Shown: one piece after another, positions 1-8,775 of the stretch
Layout: each line of letters starts with the position of its first letter
Position numbering within the stretch: position 1 is the first letter of the stretch
DNA from: Phyllobacterium trifolii
GTDB lineage: Bacteria > Pseudomonadota > Alphaproteobacteria > Rhizobiales > Rhizobiaceae
Length of the DNA: 64,000 nt
Direction of reading: 5' to 3'
Assembly: GCF_014192095.1 (NCBI RefSeq)
Contig: NZ_JACHXN010000010.1
Location: 124,001-188,000, forward strand
The notes under the pieces: generated by a model
Databases searched by the model: none
Told to the model about the DNA's origin: nothing
The model's input: the letters and a program-made list of their open reading frames with translations, nothing else
Program-made: the position numbers and the translations under genes

Positions 1-224
1 TCGCCCATACCTACGGTATGCGCAAAACAACCGCGGGCATCGTAACGATCCCATGGTCCTGTCTCAAGTTCGAGCAGGTCGTGACCAAAATCGAAATGGA
101 TAGGGATTCCCTCACCCGTCGACCAATCCTTGTAAGGATCAACGAGAAATTTCGAATTGTTCGGGTCTTGAACCGCAACGGGTTCGGAAGCAAATGTCGT
201 CGCTTTTTCAGCACTGGTCGCCAT
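1..224 (-). CDS. N-terminal part of a bicupin-like protein, cut by left edge
   Basis: The ATG is at 222-224 and the frame is still open at base 1, so only 74 residues are visible. By eye, E38-x-I-P, PW-x-R (57-60) and RG (64-65) line up with E42-x-I-P, PW-x-R (62-65) and RG (69-70) of the bicupin encoded at 20732-21970, with nearly the same spacing, so I read it as a paralogue. It lies 98 bases after the dehydrogenase gene and is probably the next gene of the tctABC operon. The metal-binding residues, if any, lie outside the window. Cupins include dioxygenases, isomerases and decarboxylases, so no reaction can be assigned. Confidence 0.6.
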   Translation of the reverse strand, partial: MATSAEKATTFASEPVAVQDPNNSKFLVDPYKDWSTGEGIPIHFDFGHDLLELETGPWDRYDARGCFAHTVGMG

Positions 225-322
225 AGAACTCACTCTCGATTTACGTTTCTATTCCTGATTGCGGAAGTATCCGTTTCTGGCCGGGGCTTCGCTATCGCCA
301 TTTCGGAAAAACCGTCTTCCCG

Positions 323-1183
323 TCAGCCAACGCCGCCTTCCGACGCGGACAATGGCCGCACCACCCTGCCGAGATAGCTTGCCTCAGGCCCATACAGCAG
401 TGCTTTGACATCATCGGCATGCAACGTCTTGATGATCTGATCGACTTGTCCGGAAAGCGGCAGCATCAGGCCGCCCTTCTGGGCAAGGTCCAGCGTCACG
501 TCCATATCCTTTTCCTGCCAGGTGAAGCGCGTGCTGTCCCACCGGCTGAGGGTGCCGTTGGTTCCCGGGCATTGCAGGAGCACTTCGCGCATTCGCTGTG
601 CATCGATCCCGTAACGCTTGGCGATCAGCAGCGTCTCGAAGTTGGCCACGCAGTGAACCCAATGCAGGAGGTTGTTGCAGGATTTGGCAATCTGACCGGC
701 TCCGCGTGGCCCTACGTGAATGAGGTCGTGGCTGTAGCTCATCAATACTGGCCGAATGCGCTCGATATCTTGTTCCGAACCGCCGCACAGCGAAAGCAGG
801 GTACCTTCGCGGGCGCCTGAGGCTCCGTAGACGACAGGCGCGTCTACAAACCGCTTGCCCCTGGCTTCGATCTGCGGTCCGAGCTCGAGCATTGTCTCGG
901 GGCTAATAGTGGCGGCTACGACGATGATAGCTCCGTCGGCGGCGTTTTCGGCCAGTTCCTGCGAAACGTCGATCACCTGTTGATCCGTTGCCACAACAAG
1001 AATGAACACATCCGCCACATCGGCCAGTTGGGCGAGGCTTTCCTTCGTTGCGAGGCCGCGCTCGCGAGCCTTTCCGAGTTTTTCCTGGTTGACGTCGAAG
1101 ACAGCAACTTCGATGTCATGGTCGAGTATGTGGCCGGCCATCGCCAGCCCCATCTCTCCAACTCCCACGACTCCAACCCTCAT
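323..1183 (-). CDS. NAD(P)-dependent 3-hydroxyisobutyrate dehydrogenase-family oxidoreductase
   Basis: This is a cytoplasmic beta-hydroxyacid dehydrogenase of 286 residues, the usual family length. The Rossmann motif G7-x-G9-x-x-G12 is at the N-terminus, with D30 at the end of the second strand suggesting NAD rather than NADP. The segment G-x-x-G-x-G around 158-163 is followed by K167 and N170/N171, which match the catalytic lysine and asparagine of the family. Relatives act on 3-hydroxyisobutyrate, tartronate semialdehyde or similar small hydroxyacids. It follows the ThDP enzyme by 33 bases, so it could reduce the aldehyde or keto acid that enzyme makes (inference). The exact substrate cannot be read from sequence. 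Confidence 0.87.
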   Translation of the reverse strand: MRVGVVGVGEMGLAMAGHILDHDIEVAVFDVNQEKLGKARERGLATKESLAQLADVADVFILVVATDQQVIDVSQELAENAADGAIIVVAATISPETMLELGPQIEARGKRFVDAPVVYGASGAREGTLLSLCGGSEQDIERIRPVLMSYSHDLIHVGPRGAGQIAKSCNNLLHWVHCVANFETLLIAKRYGIDAQRMREVLLQCPGTNGTLSRWDSTRFTWQEKDMDVTLDLAQKGGLMLPLSGQVDQIIKTLHADDVKALLYGPEASYLGRVVRPLSASEGGVG

Positions 1184-1216
1184 GTCTGCCTCCCCATAAG
1201 TCGATACTCCAACGGT

Positions 1217-2995
1217 TCACCCGGCATGTTGGGTGATGATGTCGATCAGCGCGGGAACACCGCTTTTGACCTGCGCTATCGCCCGGTCGAGCGCACTGGC
1301 GATGTCCTTGGCATCTTCGATCGGGCCCTCGGCGTACCAGCCAAATCCGCGGGCTATCGTGGAAAAGTCCGGGGCAGGATCCATGATGTCCATGCCGATA
1401 TAGGCGCGTTCGACGGGCGTTCCTCGCTGGCGCGCCACGGTGATCTGGTGCTCCCAATCGTTGTAATAGGCGCGGTTATTGTGCATGACGCAAAGGAACG
1501 GCACTTTGTGTTTTGCCGCAAACCAAAGAGCACCGACATCGAACAGCAAATCGCCATCGGTCTGGCAATCGACAACGAGACGCCCGGTGCCGCGATGGGC
1601 AAGCGCCACGCCTGTCGCCATGCCGATCTGTGTTCCTGTTCCGAGCGCCTTGCCGGGCCAGCGGTAGGGGGTATCGAAGTCCCAGAGCTTCAGCGCCCAG
1701 TCCTCGAATGCGTTGGTCGTTAAAACCCAATCCTCGTGCTGGATCTTGTTCCAGACTTCGGTGGCGAGCCGGGGCAAAGTGATCGGGCTTGCATCCCAAT
1801 CGACCTTTGCCTGTTCACGCCATTTCGCCCGCTGTGCGTCATGCATTTCGGCAACAGCCTGCCCGCGTTCCGTAATTTTCCGGGCAAGTTTCGCGTCATC
1901 CCTGGCACGCTTGCCAATGATCGATGTCAGTGCAGGCAGGGCAAGAGCCGTATCGGCGAGCACGCGCTGCGCGCATTCGGGAAACCGCTGATAGTCGGTT
2001 GCCCATTTCGAAATCTCGATGTCGGCAAAGCCAATATCCAGCCACTCGCAATGCTCGGGGAATAGCGGCTTCAGCGTACGATTGATACGATCATTTTCGT
2101 GCGTTGGCCGCTCCCAATCCCGGCAGTCGAGCAGGGTAATGAGATCGGCCTGTTTGAAGACATCCCGGTTCATCCGCATGTCGAGCGAATGCTCCGTTGG
2201 AAAATTAAGCCGCCATTGCGTGTCGGCGACGGGGGCGCCTAGCGTTTCCGCAAGGGCAACCATGTCCGAATAGCCGTTCTTGTCGCGACCGACGAATTGC
2301 GGCACCAGCACAGGCCAATCCGCTGCGACCAAGCGGTCTGCGGCCTCTTCAAGTGCGGCGGGATCGGGAGCGATCCGGCTCGGTGTTTTCGTGGATTTCA
2401 GCGATGGCAACGCAATCGGTTCGGATAGCGGCGCTTCCTGCAAGGCGGCATCGTAGCACATGTAGATCGGGCCTTGCGGCTCGGTCATCATGATCGAGTA
2501 AGCGCGGGCAAAACTGTCCACAACGCCGCCCATGCCGCCCGGCTGATAATCCCATTTCACATAGTCGCGGATCTGCGTCCCCTGAACGTTCGCCGAGTGG
2601 GCCCAATCGACCCGGGGTCGCCGCTTGCCCTCGTCCATCGGCCCGGTAGCGCCGATAACGAAGACCGGGGCGCGATCCGTATAGGCGTAGTAGATACCCA
2701 TGGTGGCGTGCAGGAGACCGACGACATTGTGTACAATGACAGCCAAAGGCTGGCCGGACGCTTTCGCGTAGCCATGCGCTATCTGGACCGCGATTTTTTC
2801 GTGCTGACACAGCAGCATTGGCGGCTCATCGCCATTGTGGTTGACGAGTGAATCATGCAGCCCGCGATAGCTGGCGCCAGGATTGAGCGTTATGAAGGGA
2901 AACCCGTATTGCTTGATCAGGTCAGCGATAATATCGGATTGCCACCCGAGTCCGTCATTCTGCGTCACTGATGCTGTTGGCGCCGAGCTATCCAT
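1217..2995 (-). CDS. Thiamine-diphosphate-dependent enzyme, acetolactate synthase/decarboxylase family
   Basis: The 592 residues have the three-domain layout of acetolactate-synthase-like enzymes. E66, in the segment L-L-C-Q-H-E-K, is the expected glutamate that activates the cofactor. A D-G-D-L-L segment near residue 473 and an N-N pair near 505 form the ThDP/Mg-binding motif. The family includes acetolactate synthase, glyoxylate carboligase, benzoylformate decarboxylase and sulfopyruvate-type decarboxylases. The gene sits between a TctC-type binding protein and a hydroxyacid dehydrogenase on the same strand, so a decarboxylase or carboligase acting on an imported carboxylate is more likely than branched-chain amino acid synthesis. 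No regulatory subunit gene is nearby. Confidence 0.85.
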   Translation of the reverse strand: MDSSAPTASVTQNDGLGWQSDIIADLIKQYGFPFITLNPGASYRGLHDSLVNHNGDEPPMLLCQHEKIAVQIAHGYAKASGQPLAVIVHNVVGLLHATMGIYYAYTDRAPVFVIGATGPMDEGKRRPRVDWAHSANVQGTQIRDYVKWDYQPGGMGGVVDSFARAYSIMMTEPQGPIYMCYDAALQEAPLSEPIALPSLKSTKTPSRIAPDPAALEEAADRLVAADWPVLVPQFVGRDKNGYSDMVALAETLGAPVADTQWRLNFPTEHSLDMRMNRDVFKQADLITLLDCRDWERPTHENDRINRTLKPLFPEHCEWLDIGFADIEISKWATDYQRFPECAQRVLADTALALPALTSIIGKRARDDAKLARKITERGQAVAEMHDAQRAKWREQAKVDWDASPITLPRLATEVWNKIQHEDWVLTTNAFEDWALKLWDFDTPYRWPGKALGTGTQIGMATGVALAHRGTGRLVVDCQTDGDLLFDVGALWFAAKHKVPFLCVMHNNRAYYNDWEHQITVARQRGTPVERAYIGMDIMDPAPDFSTIARGFGWYAEGPIEDAKDIASALDRAIAQVKSGVPALIDIITQHAG

Positions 2996-3071
2996 CTTCA
3001 GTCCTTGTACAGTTGAGCAAATTTAGGGCGACCAGGGTGGTCCGGTCGCCCCATGTCGGCAGAAAGTTCTG

Positions 3072-4076
3072 CTATTCCTTCTTCAGCGAGTCCTTGAGGA
3101 ACTGCACGATTTCCGGCGTCTGATCCATGGCCGTTTTCACCGAATCGCCCACGGCATCGCCGATCAGCGGATCAAGCGGCAGACCGAGCGTCTTGGCTTT
3201 GGCGATAAATTCGGGATCGGACGTTGCCGCGGCATAGGCGTCGCGCAGCACTTTCAGGCGATCGGCTGGAATGCCCGCAGGTCCAGCGGTCAATCGCGAA
3301 ATATCGCTCTGCGATTCAACCAGCGCGATGGCCTTCTTGCCCTCCTCGCTCGTAACCATCGAGGCAAGCTGCGGAACGTCGGACTCGGAGCCGCCGATCT
3401 GCGCGATGAACTTGCCATTTCCGTCATCGACGAACTGCTGGAACGTCGAGCGCGACCCAACGATGCCTTGCACTTCGCCGCGGCGCATCGCCAGCTGATC
3501 TTCATTGCCGTTGTAGCCGGTGATGACCTGGATTGGCAGGCCGATCGACTTGACCAGCATCGTCGTTTCGATCGTCGACGCGCTGCCAACACCGGCGGCC
3601 GCAAACTTTATCGGTTCCTTCAGGTTTTTCAGCTGATCGAAGCTCGTGATTCCGGAATCCTTCGAAACCACTATGACGCGCGGATCGGAGGATACCTTGC
3701 CGATCCAGGACATTTTGGTCAGATCGAATTTGATGCCGGGATCGCCGGCCAACTGTCCATATATAAGGCCGGTGTTGAAAGTACCGAAGGTTAGACCGTC
3801 CGGGTCGGAAGCATAGATATAGTTTGTGCCGATGAGGTGGCCGGCGCCTGGCATGTTCTGCACGACGAACGTCGATCCCGGCAGGTGCTTCTGCATGAAC
3901 TCAGTGATGAGACGGCCATTCGTATCGTAACCGCCGCCGGGGGCCGTCGCGACGATATAGGTAACGGTTTTACCCTTGTAGAAGTCGGCGGCATCGTCCG
4001 CCAGCGCTATCGCGGACCCGAGCCCGGCGACTAAGACGGCACCAAAAACTGCCGTGCGAATTGATTGTCTGATCAT
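3072..4076 (-). CDS. tctC: TctC-type solute-binding protein of a tripartite tricarboxylate transporter
   Basis: This is a periplasmic binding protein of 334 residues with a clear signal peptide: charged start, hydrophobic stretch to about residue 24, then an A-L-A-D type cleavage site. The mature start K-T-V-T-Y-I-V-x-x-x-P-G-G-G-Y-D is the carboxylate-binding segment of the Bug/TctC family. A strong ribosome site (GGGAGGG) precedes the ATG. The gene follows tctB by 49 bases and completes a transporter unit with tctA. Known members bind citrate, aromatic dicarboxylates such as terephthalate, or other carboxylates. In this aromatic-acid island a carboxylated ring or ring-fission product is a reasonable ligand, but that is inference. 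Confidence 0.9.
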   Translation of the reverse strand: MIRQSIRTAVFGAVLVAGLGSAIALADDAADFYKGKTVTYIVATAPGGGYDTNGRLITEFMQKHLPGSTFVVQNMPGAGHLIGTNYIYASDPDGLTFGTFNTGLIYGQLAGDPGIKFDLTKMSWIGKVSSDPRVIVVSKDSGITSFDQLKNLKEPIKFAAAGVGSASTIETTMLVKSIGLPIQVITGYNGNEDQLAMRRGEVQGIVGSRSTFQQFVDDGNGKFIAQIGGSESDVPQLASMVTSEEGKKAIALVESQSDISRLTAGPAGIPADRLKVLRDAYAAATSDPEFIAKAKTLGLPLDPLIGDAVGDSVKTAMDQTPEIVQFLKDSLKKE

Positions 4077-4125
4077 TCCATTCCCTCCCTTTTTACTGCC
4101 TTTTGTTGAATAGATATTTAGTCGG

Positions 4126-4662
4126 TTAACTCACTTCGAACCCCAGGGCCCGCAAAACGATTGGCGTCAGGAAGCCGTGAAAGAGCTGTACGTGTAAGAG
4201 CAGGCCGAACATTGAGTAGAGAACAACTGTCGCCGTTACCGCGAGGAACAGTGCGAACTTCCAGCTCGCCTCGGCCTGCCTGCGGAGGAACGACAACAAC
4301 ATCACCGGCACGCTGATATAGAAGCCGAAGACGAGGACCGCCGCGATAAAGCCGACAAAGTAAGCCCACATCGTCAGTTCGCCCGACACGGTGTGCGGAC
4401 CGAACTCCGGCTCTTCCTCGGGGACGAGATTGGCCGGCACGCCAGCTTTCGATGCCGCTTGGAAGTTTTCGGCCAGCTGGTTGCCAGGTGCGCGCAACAG
4501 ATCCATGCCGAGTTGCAGCAGGCACAGCGCGATGCCCGGAATGCCGACCACGAATGGCATGAACCGTGCGTTCGGCGGGAACTGAGTAGCCATTGCCACC
4601 ATCGTGCCGAAGATCGCGAGCATGACGAAGGTAAGCCAGGTGCTGAAGCTGAGCTGTTTCAT
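4126..4662 (-). CDS. tctB: TctB-type small membrane subunit
   Basis: The start was placed at the ATG that overlaps the tctA stop (ATGA at 4659-4662). This gives 178 residues, normal for TctB, whereas longer reading frames upstream only repeat tctA sequence. The protein shows one N-terminal hydrophobic segment, a polar loop of about 45 residues rich in E and P, and then three more membrane segments, as in TctB. It is the small integral membrane partner of TctA in sodium or proton driven carboxylate uptake. The loop carries no recognisable motif. The overlapping start suggests translational coupling to tctA. Confidence 0.85.
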   Translation of the reverse strand: MKQLSFSTWLTFVMLAIFGTMVAMATQFPPNARFMPFVVGIPGIALCLLQLGMDLLRAPGNQLAENFQAASKAGVPANLVPEEEPEFGPHTVSGELTMWAYFVGFIAAVLVFGFYISVPVMLLSFLRRQAEASWKFALFLAVTATVVLYSMFGLLLHVQLFHGFLTPIVLRALGFEVS

Positions 4663-6170
4663 AGGTTCACTCCAACACTTGAATTGGCGCGATGCGGCCT
4701 GAAATTGCGGTAGAACGCATAGACCATCAGTCCAACGATCATGGCGATCAGGACAAGCGAGATGGGACGCAGGAAGAAGCTGTAACCCCAGAGCTGCAGC
4801 GCCTGATTGAGTGACGCTTCGGCTTTGCCTCCAAGAACGAGACCGATCACGAAAGGCGAGCGTGGCCACCCGGCCCGAAGGAAGCCATACCCAATCGCGC
4901 TGAACAGCACGAGGATGATGAGATTTTGCCACTGATAATCGCTGACGAAGCAGCCAAGTGATACGAAGACGAGAATAAACGGCACCAGATAGCGGCCATT
5001 GACGAAGGTAAGCACTGCGACCCAGCGGCAAACGACGAGCAGGATGCCGACCGCAATCAGATTGCCGACGACCAATGCCCATATTAACGTCCAGACGAGG
5101 TCAAGGTGCTGCGTGACCATCGTCGCACCCGGCTGGATGCCGAGAATGAGGAACGCTCCGAGCAGAACGGCCATTCCGGAACTTCCGGGAATACCGAAGA
5201 AGAGGGTTGGCAGCAGCGAGCCGCCTTCTTTGCCGTTACTTGCGGTCTCAGGCGCGATCACACCTTCGATAGCGCCCTTGCCGAAACGCTCCGGCGTCTT
5301 CGAACTTTGCACTGCATGGCCATAGCAAAGCCAGGCAGCAGTCGAACCGCCAAGGCCCGGTATCATGCCGATCACAGCGCCGATTACCGACGTGCGCAGG
5401 ACGAGCCACCAATGGCGCGGCACTTCCATGACGCCCGAAAGCAATTGCTGATAGTTGAAGCCCTTATCCATTGGCACCGCCGAGATGGCTCCGCCCTTGG
5501 TGCTGAGCGCGATCATCTCCGGCACTGCAAAAAGAGCGAGTACGGCGGTGACGAGACTGACGCCATCCCACAGGAACAGCATGTCGCCGGCATAGCGCGG
5601 CGTACCCGTGATCGGGTCCATGCCAATCGTAGACAGCATCAAGCCGTAAAAGCCGACGATCAGGCCTTTGACGATCTTCTTGCCGCTGGAAAGAAACGCG
5701 ATGAAGCTGATACCAAGAAGCGCGATCAAGAAGAACTCTGCCGGACTGAACATCAGGATGACGGGTTCGAGAACGGGTATCATGATGGCGAATACGATCG
5801 CGCCGATGATGCCCCCGACGCCGGATGCAGTGATGCTGGCACCGAGTGCCCGCGCCGCCTGCCCCTGCTTGGCTAGCGGATATCCATCGAGAGTCGTCGC
5901 GGCATCGTCACCGTCACCGGGTATGCCGAACATGATACTGGATATCTGGCCGCTGGTGCCGTTTACGGCGTGCATCGTCAGGAGGAACACCGCTCCTGAA
6001 ACCTTGTCCATGCCGTAGACGAATGGAATGGCCATTGCGATGGAAAGCTTCCCGCCAATACCCGGCGTGACACCGACCAGCAATCCGAAGATCACGGCTA
6101 TCAGCATGAGGCCCATTATGTGGGGCGAGCTCACTAGGCCGTAGAGCGCGGCAAACATGGTGTCGATCAT
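4659..6170 (-). CDS. tctA: TctA-type large permease subunit
   Basis: This is a large, very hydrophobic membrane protein with the TctA hallmarks: G-x-x-x-G-x-x-P-G-I-G-G near the N-terminus, the conserved M-F-G-I-P-G-D-G-D segment, and a second G-x-x-P-G-L-G-G repeat in the C-terminal half. An ATG exists at 6194, but it lies inside the likely ribosome site (GGGAGG), so I place the start at 6170 for 503 residues, the typical family length. It is the first gene of a minus-strand operon tctA-tctB-tctC-ThDP enzyme-dehydrogenase-bicupin. No dedicated TctDE sensor/regulator pair is seen in the window. Confidence 0.92.
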   Translation of the reverse strand: MIDTMFAALYGLVSSPHIMGLMLIAVIFGLLVGVTPGIGGKLSIAMAIPFVYGMDKVSGAVFLLTMHAVNGTSGQISSIMFGIPGDGDDAATTLDGYPLAKQGQAARALGASITASGVGGIIGAIVFAIMIPVLEPVILMFSPAEFFLIALLGISFIAFLSSGKKIVKGLIVGFYGLMLSTIGMDPITGTPRYAGDMLFLWDGVSLVTAVLALFAVPEMIALSTKGGAISAVPMDKGFNYQQLLSGVMEVPRHWWLVLRTSVIGAVIGMIPGLGGSTAAWLCYGHAVQSSKTPERFGKGAIEGVIAPETASNGKEGGSLLPTLFFGIPGSSGMAVLLGAFLILGIQPGATMVTQHLDLVWTLIWALVVGNLIAVGILLVVCRWVAVLTFVNGRYLVPFILVFVSLGCFVSDYQWQNLIILVLFSAIGYGFLRAGWPRSPFVIGLVLGGKAEASLNQALQLWGYSFFLRPISLVLIAMIVGLMVYAFYRNFRPHRANSSVGVNL

Positions 6171-6643
6171 TGCAGTATCAATCCTCCCATCCAACGAACG
6201 GCAATCCTGGATTGCTGTCCGTCATGCAATTGCTGCTAAGCTCCTCCACGAGCAGGGCGCATGCACGGTTATTGCGCTGGCTAAAACGGCAGCGGCTCTC
6301 CAATTAGGGTCAATCCGATGCATTTTGTCCAAAGCAAAATATTACGCTCAGACCAGTTGTTTTTGTGTGGGCTGGCGCAGCGGCTTAGCTGACGAGTTTG
6401 TCGCCGCCGCACGGAAGATAAGGGGAAATCCCAACGCACTAAGTTTTTCTTAGTTGGCCGCTAAGGCGAAATAGCGTGGACTTCCTCTGCATTAGAGGCA
6501 AAGTTTTTATGTGATTTTTATAAGTCTGTGTGCCCCGGCATCACGGCTACAAAGATTCCAATCAGTGTCATCGGCGCCCTCGCCGCTTCAGCATATCAGG
6601 TGAGATCGGGTGGCAGCTGGCCTTGCGGCGGGGAGAAGATTTC
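6171..6643. other. Intergenic region between divergent tctA and chromate-transporter genes
   Basis: About 470 bases without a convincing gene. It must hold the promoters for the minus-strand tct operon and for the plus-strand chromate transporter. The only clear structure is the inverted repeat at 6438-6454, listed separately. The stretch 6480-6530 is AT-rich and could be promoter sequence. I see no tRNA, riboswitch or terminator. Confidence 0.5.
6438..6454. promoter_or_regulatory. Inverted repeat ACTAAG-N5-CTTAGT, possible operator
   Basis: Six-base perfect arms are separated by TTTTT. Outer bases CCAAC (6431-6435) and TTGG (6454-6457) extend the symmetry imperfectly. It lies between the tct operon and the chromate transporter, about 270 bases from the tctA start and 190 bases from the chromate gene start. 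A LysR-type site or a weak terminator are both possible. No regulator is assigned. Confidence 0.35.
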
Positions 6644-7231
6644 TTGGAACAACGTGTCGACGCATCGAGCCCACCAGAGGAGCCGCACGCATCGCTCGGA
6701 TCCTTGCTCGTGTCCTTTCTCAAACTCGGTGCTTCGTCCTTTGGCGGAGGAATGGCAGCCTGGACGTATCGGGAGATCGTCGAAAGGCGCGGCTGGATGA
6801 CCGATGAGAATTTCTTGCAGACACAAACCATCGCCCAGATATTGCCAGGAGCCAATCCGGTAAATCTCGCGGTCTATATCGGCCTGAAATTGCGCGGCCT
6901 TCCAGGGGCCATCATTGCCACATTCGCGATGGTGGCGCCGGCTTTCACTGTCATCATCCTGCTGAGCACGGTTTACCGGCAATTGAGTGCGTATCCCGAG
7001 ACGCATTCGGTTCTGCGTGGACTTGCCTGCGTCGGAATAGCATCGACGCTGACGATGGGGATGAAGACGGCGCGGCGACTGCATGGACAGACGCTACCCA
7101 TTATTATTGCACTAGCCGTATTTATCATGGTTGGTGTGTTGCGTTGGCCGCTCGTTCCAGTCGTCTTCGCAAGCATTCCGCCCAGCGTACTGGTATCCTA
7201 CCTGTTGAGCAGGGACAAAAAGCATGGATGA
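6644..7231 (+). CDS. chrA: Chromate transporter (CHR family), N-terminal half protein
   Basis: This is a membrane protein of the CHR family, here the first of two short-chain subunits. The signature F-G-G-G-M-A-A-W near residues 33-40, then Q-x-L-P-G-A-N-P-V-N-x-A-x-x-I-G, is diagnostic. I chose the TTG at 6644, preceded by GGGGAGAAG, which gives 195 residues, the usual half-protein length. The frame extends upstream to 6530, but that part has no hydrophobic or conserved character. It overlaps the second half gene by 8 bases, so the two are translated together. Family members export chromate, or move sulfate-like oxyanions. The link to the neighbouring catabolic genes is unclear. Confidence 0.8.
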   Translation: MEQRVDASSPPEEPHASLGSLLVSFLKLGASSFGGGMAAWTYREIVERRGWMTDENFLQTQTIAQILPGANPVNLAVYIGLKLRGLPGAIIATFAMVAPAFTVIILLSTVYRQLSAYPETHSVLRGLACVGIASTLTMGMKTARRLHGQTLPIIIALAVFIMVGVLRWPLVPVVFASIPPSVLVSYLLSRDKKHG

Positions 7232-7763
7232 CGACAAGCTCCTCGGCCTCGTCCTTTTGTGTGTTCCGCTCTCTCTCGTCTCCTTTGGCGGGGGTCAGAC
7301 CATCGTTGCCAGCTTGCAGCACCAGACCGTCGATGTGCAGCACCTCCTGACAAGCCGCCAGTTCACTGATCTCTACGCCATCTCGCGCGCCTCGCCCGGT
7401 CCTAGCACGCTCATTGTGGCGCTGATCGGCTGGGGGATCAGCGGTTTCTGGGGTGCAGTCATCGCCACGCTGGCGATCTTCATTCCGTCCTCGGCATTGA
7501 TCTGCATTTTTGGCAGCTGGTGGCAGCAACATCGCCTTTCCCCGTGGGGACGCGCCGTCGAACGAGGGCTGACACCGATTGCAGTTGGGTTGATCGTCGC
7601 AGGCGGGCTGGCGGTTTCGCAGTCTGCGGGGCTGAGTCTTTTCGAAATCGCTACAACTCTCGCCGCCGCGGCGTTTCTCACACTCACAAGGGTTGGTCCC
7701 TATCCGGTCCTTGGCACCGTTGGAGCGCTCTATTTCTGCCTGAGTGCAGCCGGCAAAATCTAG
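7224..7763 (+). CDS. chrA: Chromate transporter (CHR family), C-terminal half protein
   Basis: The second CHR subunit has 179 residues and five to six membrane segments. It repeats the family signature V-S-F-G-G-G-Q near residue 20 and then I-S-R-A-S-P-G-P-S-T (about 53-62), corresponding to the S-P-G-P motif of the C-terminal CHR repeat. It starts inside the end of the previous gene, so the pair acts as a heterodimer in place of the fused two-domain ChrA. No chromate reductase or ChrB regulator is seen nearby. Specificity for chromate is inferred from the family only. Confidence 0.85.
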   Translation: MDDDKLLGLVLLCVPLSLVSFGGGQTIVASLQHQTVDVQHLLTSRQFTDLYAISRASPGPSTLIVALIGWGISGFWGAVIATLAIFIPSSALICIFGSWWQQHRLSPWGRAVERGLTPIAVGLIVAGGLAVSQSAGLSLFEIATTLAAAAFLTLTRVGPYPVLGTVGALYFCLSAAGKI

Positions 7764-7826
7764 TTACGCCCTTCTCGGCAATTGACCGGCGCGCAATTCG
7801 CGGTATTATGCGTAAAATAGAACGCA

Positions 7827-7843
7827 GTTCCTCATAGAAGAAC
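7827..7843. promoter_or_regulatory. GTTC-N9-GAAC operator, copy A
   Basis: The palindrome GTTC-CTCATAGAA-GAAC has a further GAAC half-site three bases upstream (7820-7823). The same arrangement occurs at 19298-19314 and 25240-25256. It lies 37 bases before the decarboxylase-like gene start. The form and aromatic context fit an IclR-family operator, and an IclR gene lies at 16351-17214. Confidence 0.6.
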
Positions 7844-7879
7844 ATGCTATCTTTATTAAAGCTGCGGGAGGAGGCAGAA

Positions 7880-8743
7880 ATGGTCGAACCACTGGTATTA
7901 CGCATAGCCCTTGGCAAGCACGATCACGGGCGGCCGCTCAAGGATGGCAGCGTAAAATCGCCGCGTCTCAAACTGGAGTTCGAGGAGTTTGATCCCCTGC
8001 CGAAGGCTTTCCGGACGATGGTCCGGGGCGGGGATCTCGATGTCAGCGAGATGGCGTTGACGACCCACCTCGTTGCCGTTGACCTGGGCAAACCCATTAC
8101 AGCGCTTCCCATCCCGCTCTGGCGCAGGCTGCATCACGACAATCTGGTTTGCGCTGCAGGATCGGACCTCGGCGATCCGGCCGAACTTCAAGACAAGAAG
8201 GTTGGCGTGCGCGCCTATACACAGACCACCGGCGTCTGGATCCGCGGTATTCTCAAATCGGAATATGGCGTGGACCTCAATCGCATCACATGGGTGACCA
8301 TGGAAGATGCCCATGTCGCCGAATACAGGGATCCGGAAAATGCGGTCCGCAACACCAGCGGCAAGGGTCTGCGTGAACTCCTGCTGTCGGGCGAACTTGC
8401 AGCAATCATGGGTGAACGCAATGTCGATCCCGCCGATGTGCGTCCTGTCATACGGGATGCAGAAGATGCAGCACTGAAGTGGTCCGAAAAAACGGGAATA
8501 TTCCCGGTCAACCACATCGTTTCCGTCAGAAAAGAACTTCTCGAACAGCATCCCTGGCTTGGCGGTGAACTGATGGCGCTCTTTGAAGAGGCGCGGGTGA
8601 AATCCGGTGCCAAGGGGACAGCTGCTTTGCCCTACGGACTGGGAGCGACACGCAAGCCAATGCAGACGCTGCTCGACTACGCCTTCGATCAACGGCTCAG
8701 TTCACGACCCTACGAAGTCGATGAGCTTTTCTGGAAAATCTGA
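7880..8743 (+). CDS. 4,5-dihydroxyphthalate decarboxylase-like protein (Pht5 family)
   Basis: Soluble protein of 287 residues resembling 4,5-dihydroxyphthalate decarboxylase, which converts 4,5-dihydroxyphthalate to protocatechuate and has a periplasmic-binding-protein-like fold. Supporting features are the N-terminal L-R-I-A-L-G-K-H-D start, the D-V-S-E-M segment near 55 and the G-V-R-A-Y-T-Q-T-T-G-V-W-I-R-G-I-L stretch in the middle. There is no signal peptide, so it is not an ordinary binding protein. The start at 7880 has a strong GGGAGGAGG site. It heads a plus-strand run with the LigJ-type hydratase 32 bases later. It could act on a related dihydroxy dicarboxylic acid, since the family is broad. 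Confidence 0.7.
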   Translation: MVEPLVLRIALGKHDHGRPLKDGSVKSPRLKLEFEEFDPLPKAFRTMVRGGDLDVSEMALTTHLVAVDLGKPITALPIPLWRRLHHDNLVCAAGSDLGDPAELQDKKVGVRAYTQTTGVWIRGILKSEYGVDLNRITWVTMEDAHVAEYRDPENAVRNTSGKGLRELLLSGELAAIMGERNVDPADVRPVIRDAEDAALKWSEKTGIFPVNHIVSVRKELLEQHPWLGGELMALFEEARVKSGAKGTAALPYGLGATRKPMQTLLDYAFDQRLSSRPYEVDELFWKI

Positions 8744-8775
8744 ATCCAACACAACTTCATTCTTGGGCAATTTTC

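Noticed and set aside
18-377. Plus-strand open frame at the left edge
   Set aside because: It lies opposite the bicupin-like and dehydrogenase genes, which have conserved motifs. Its own sequence shows none.
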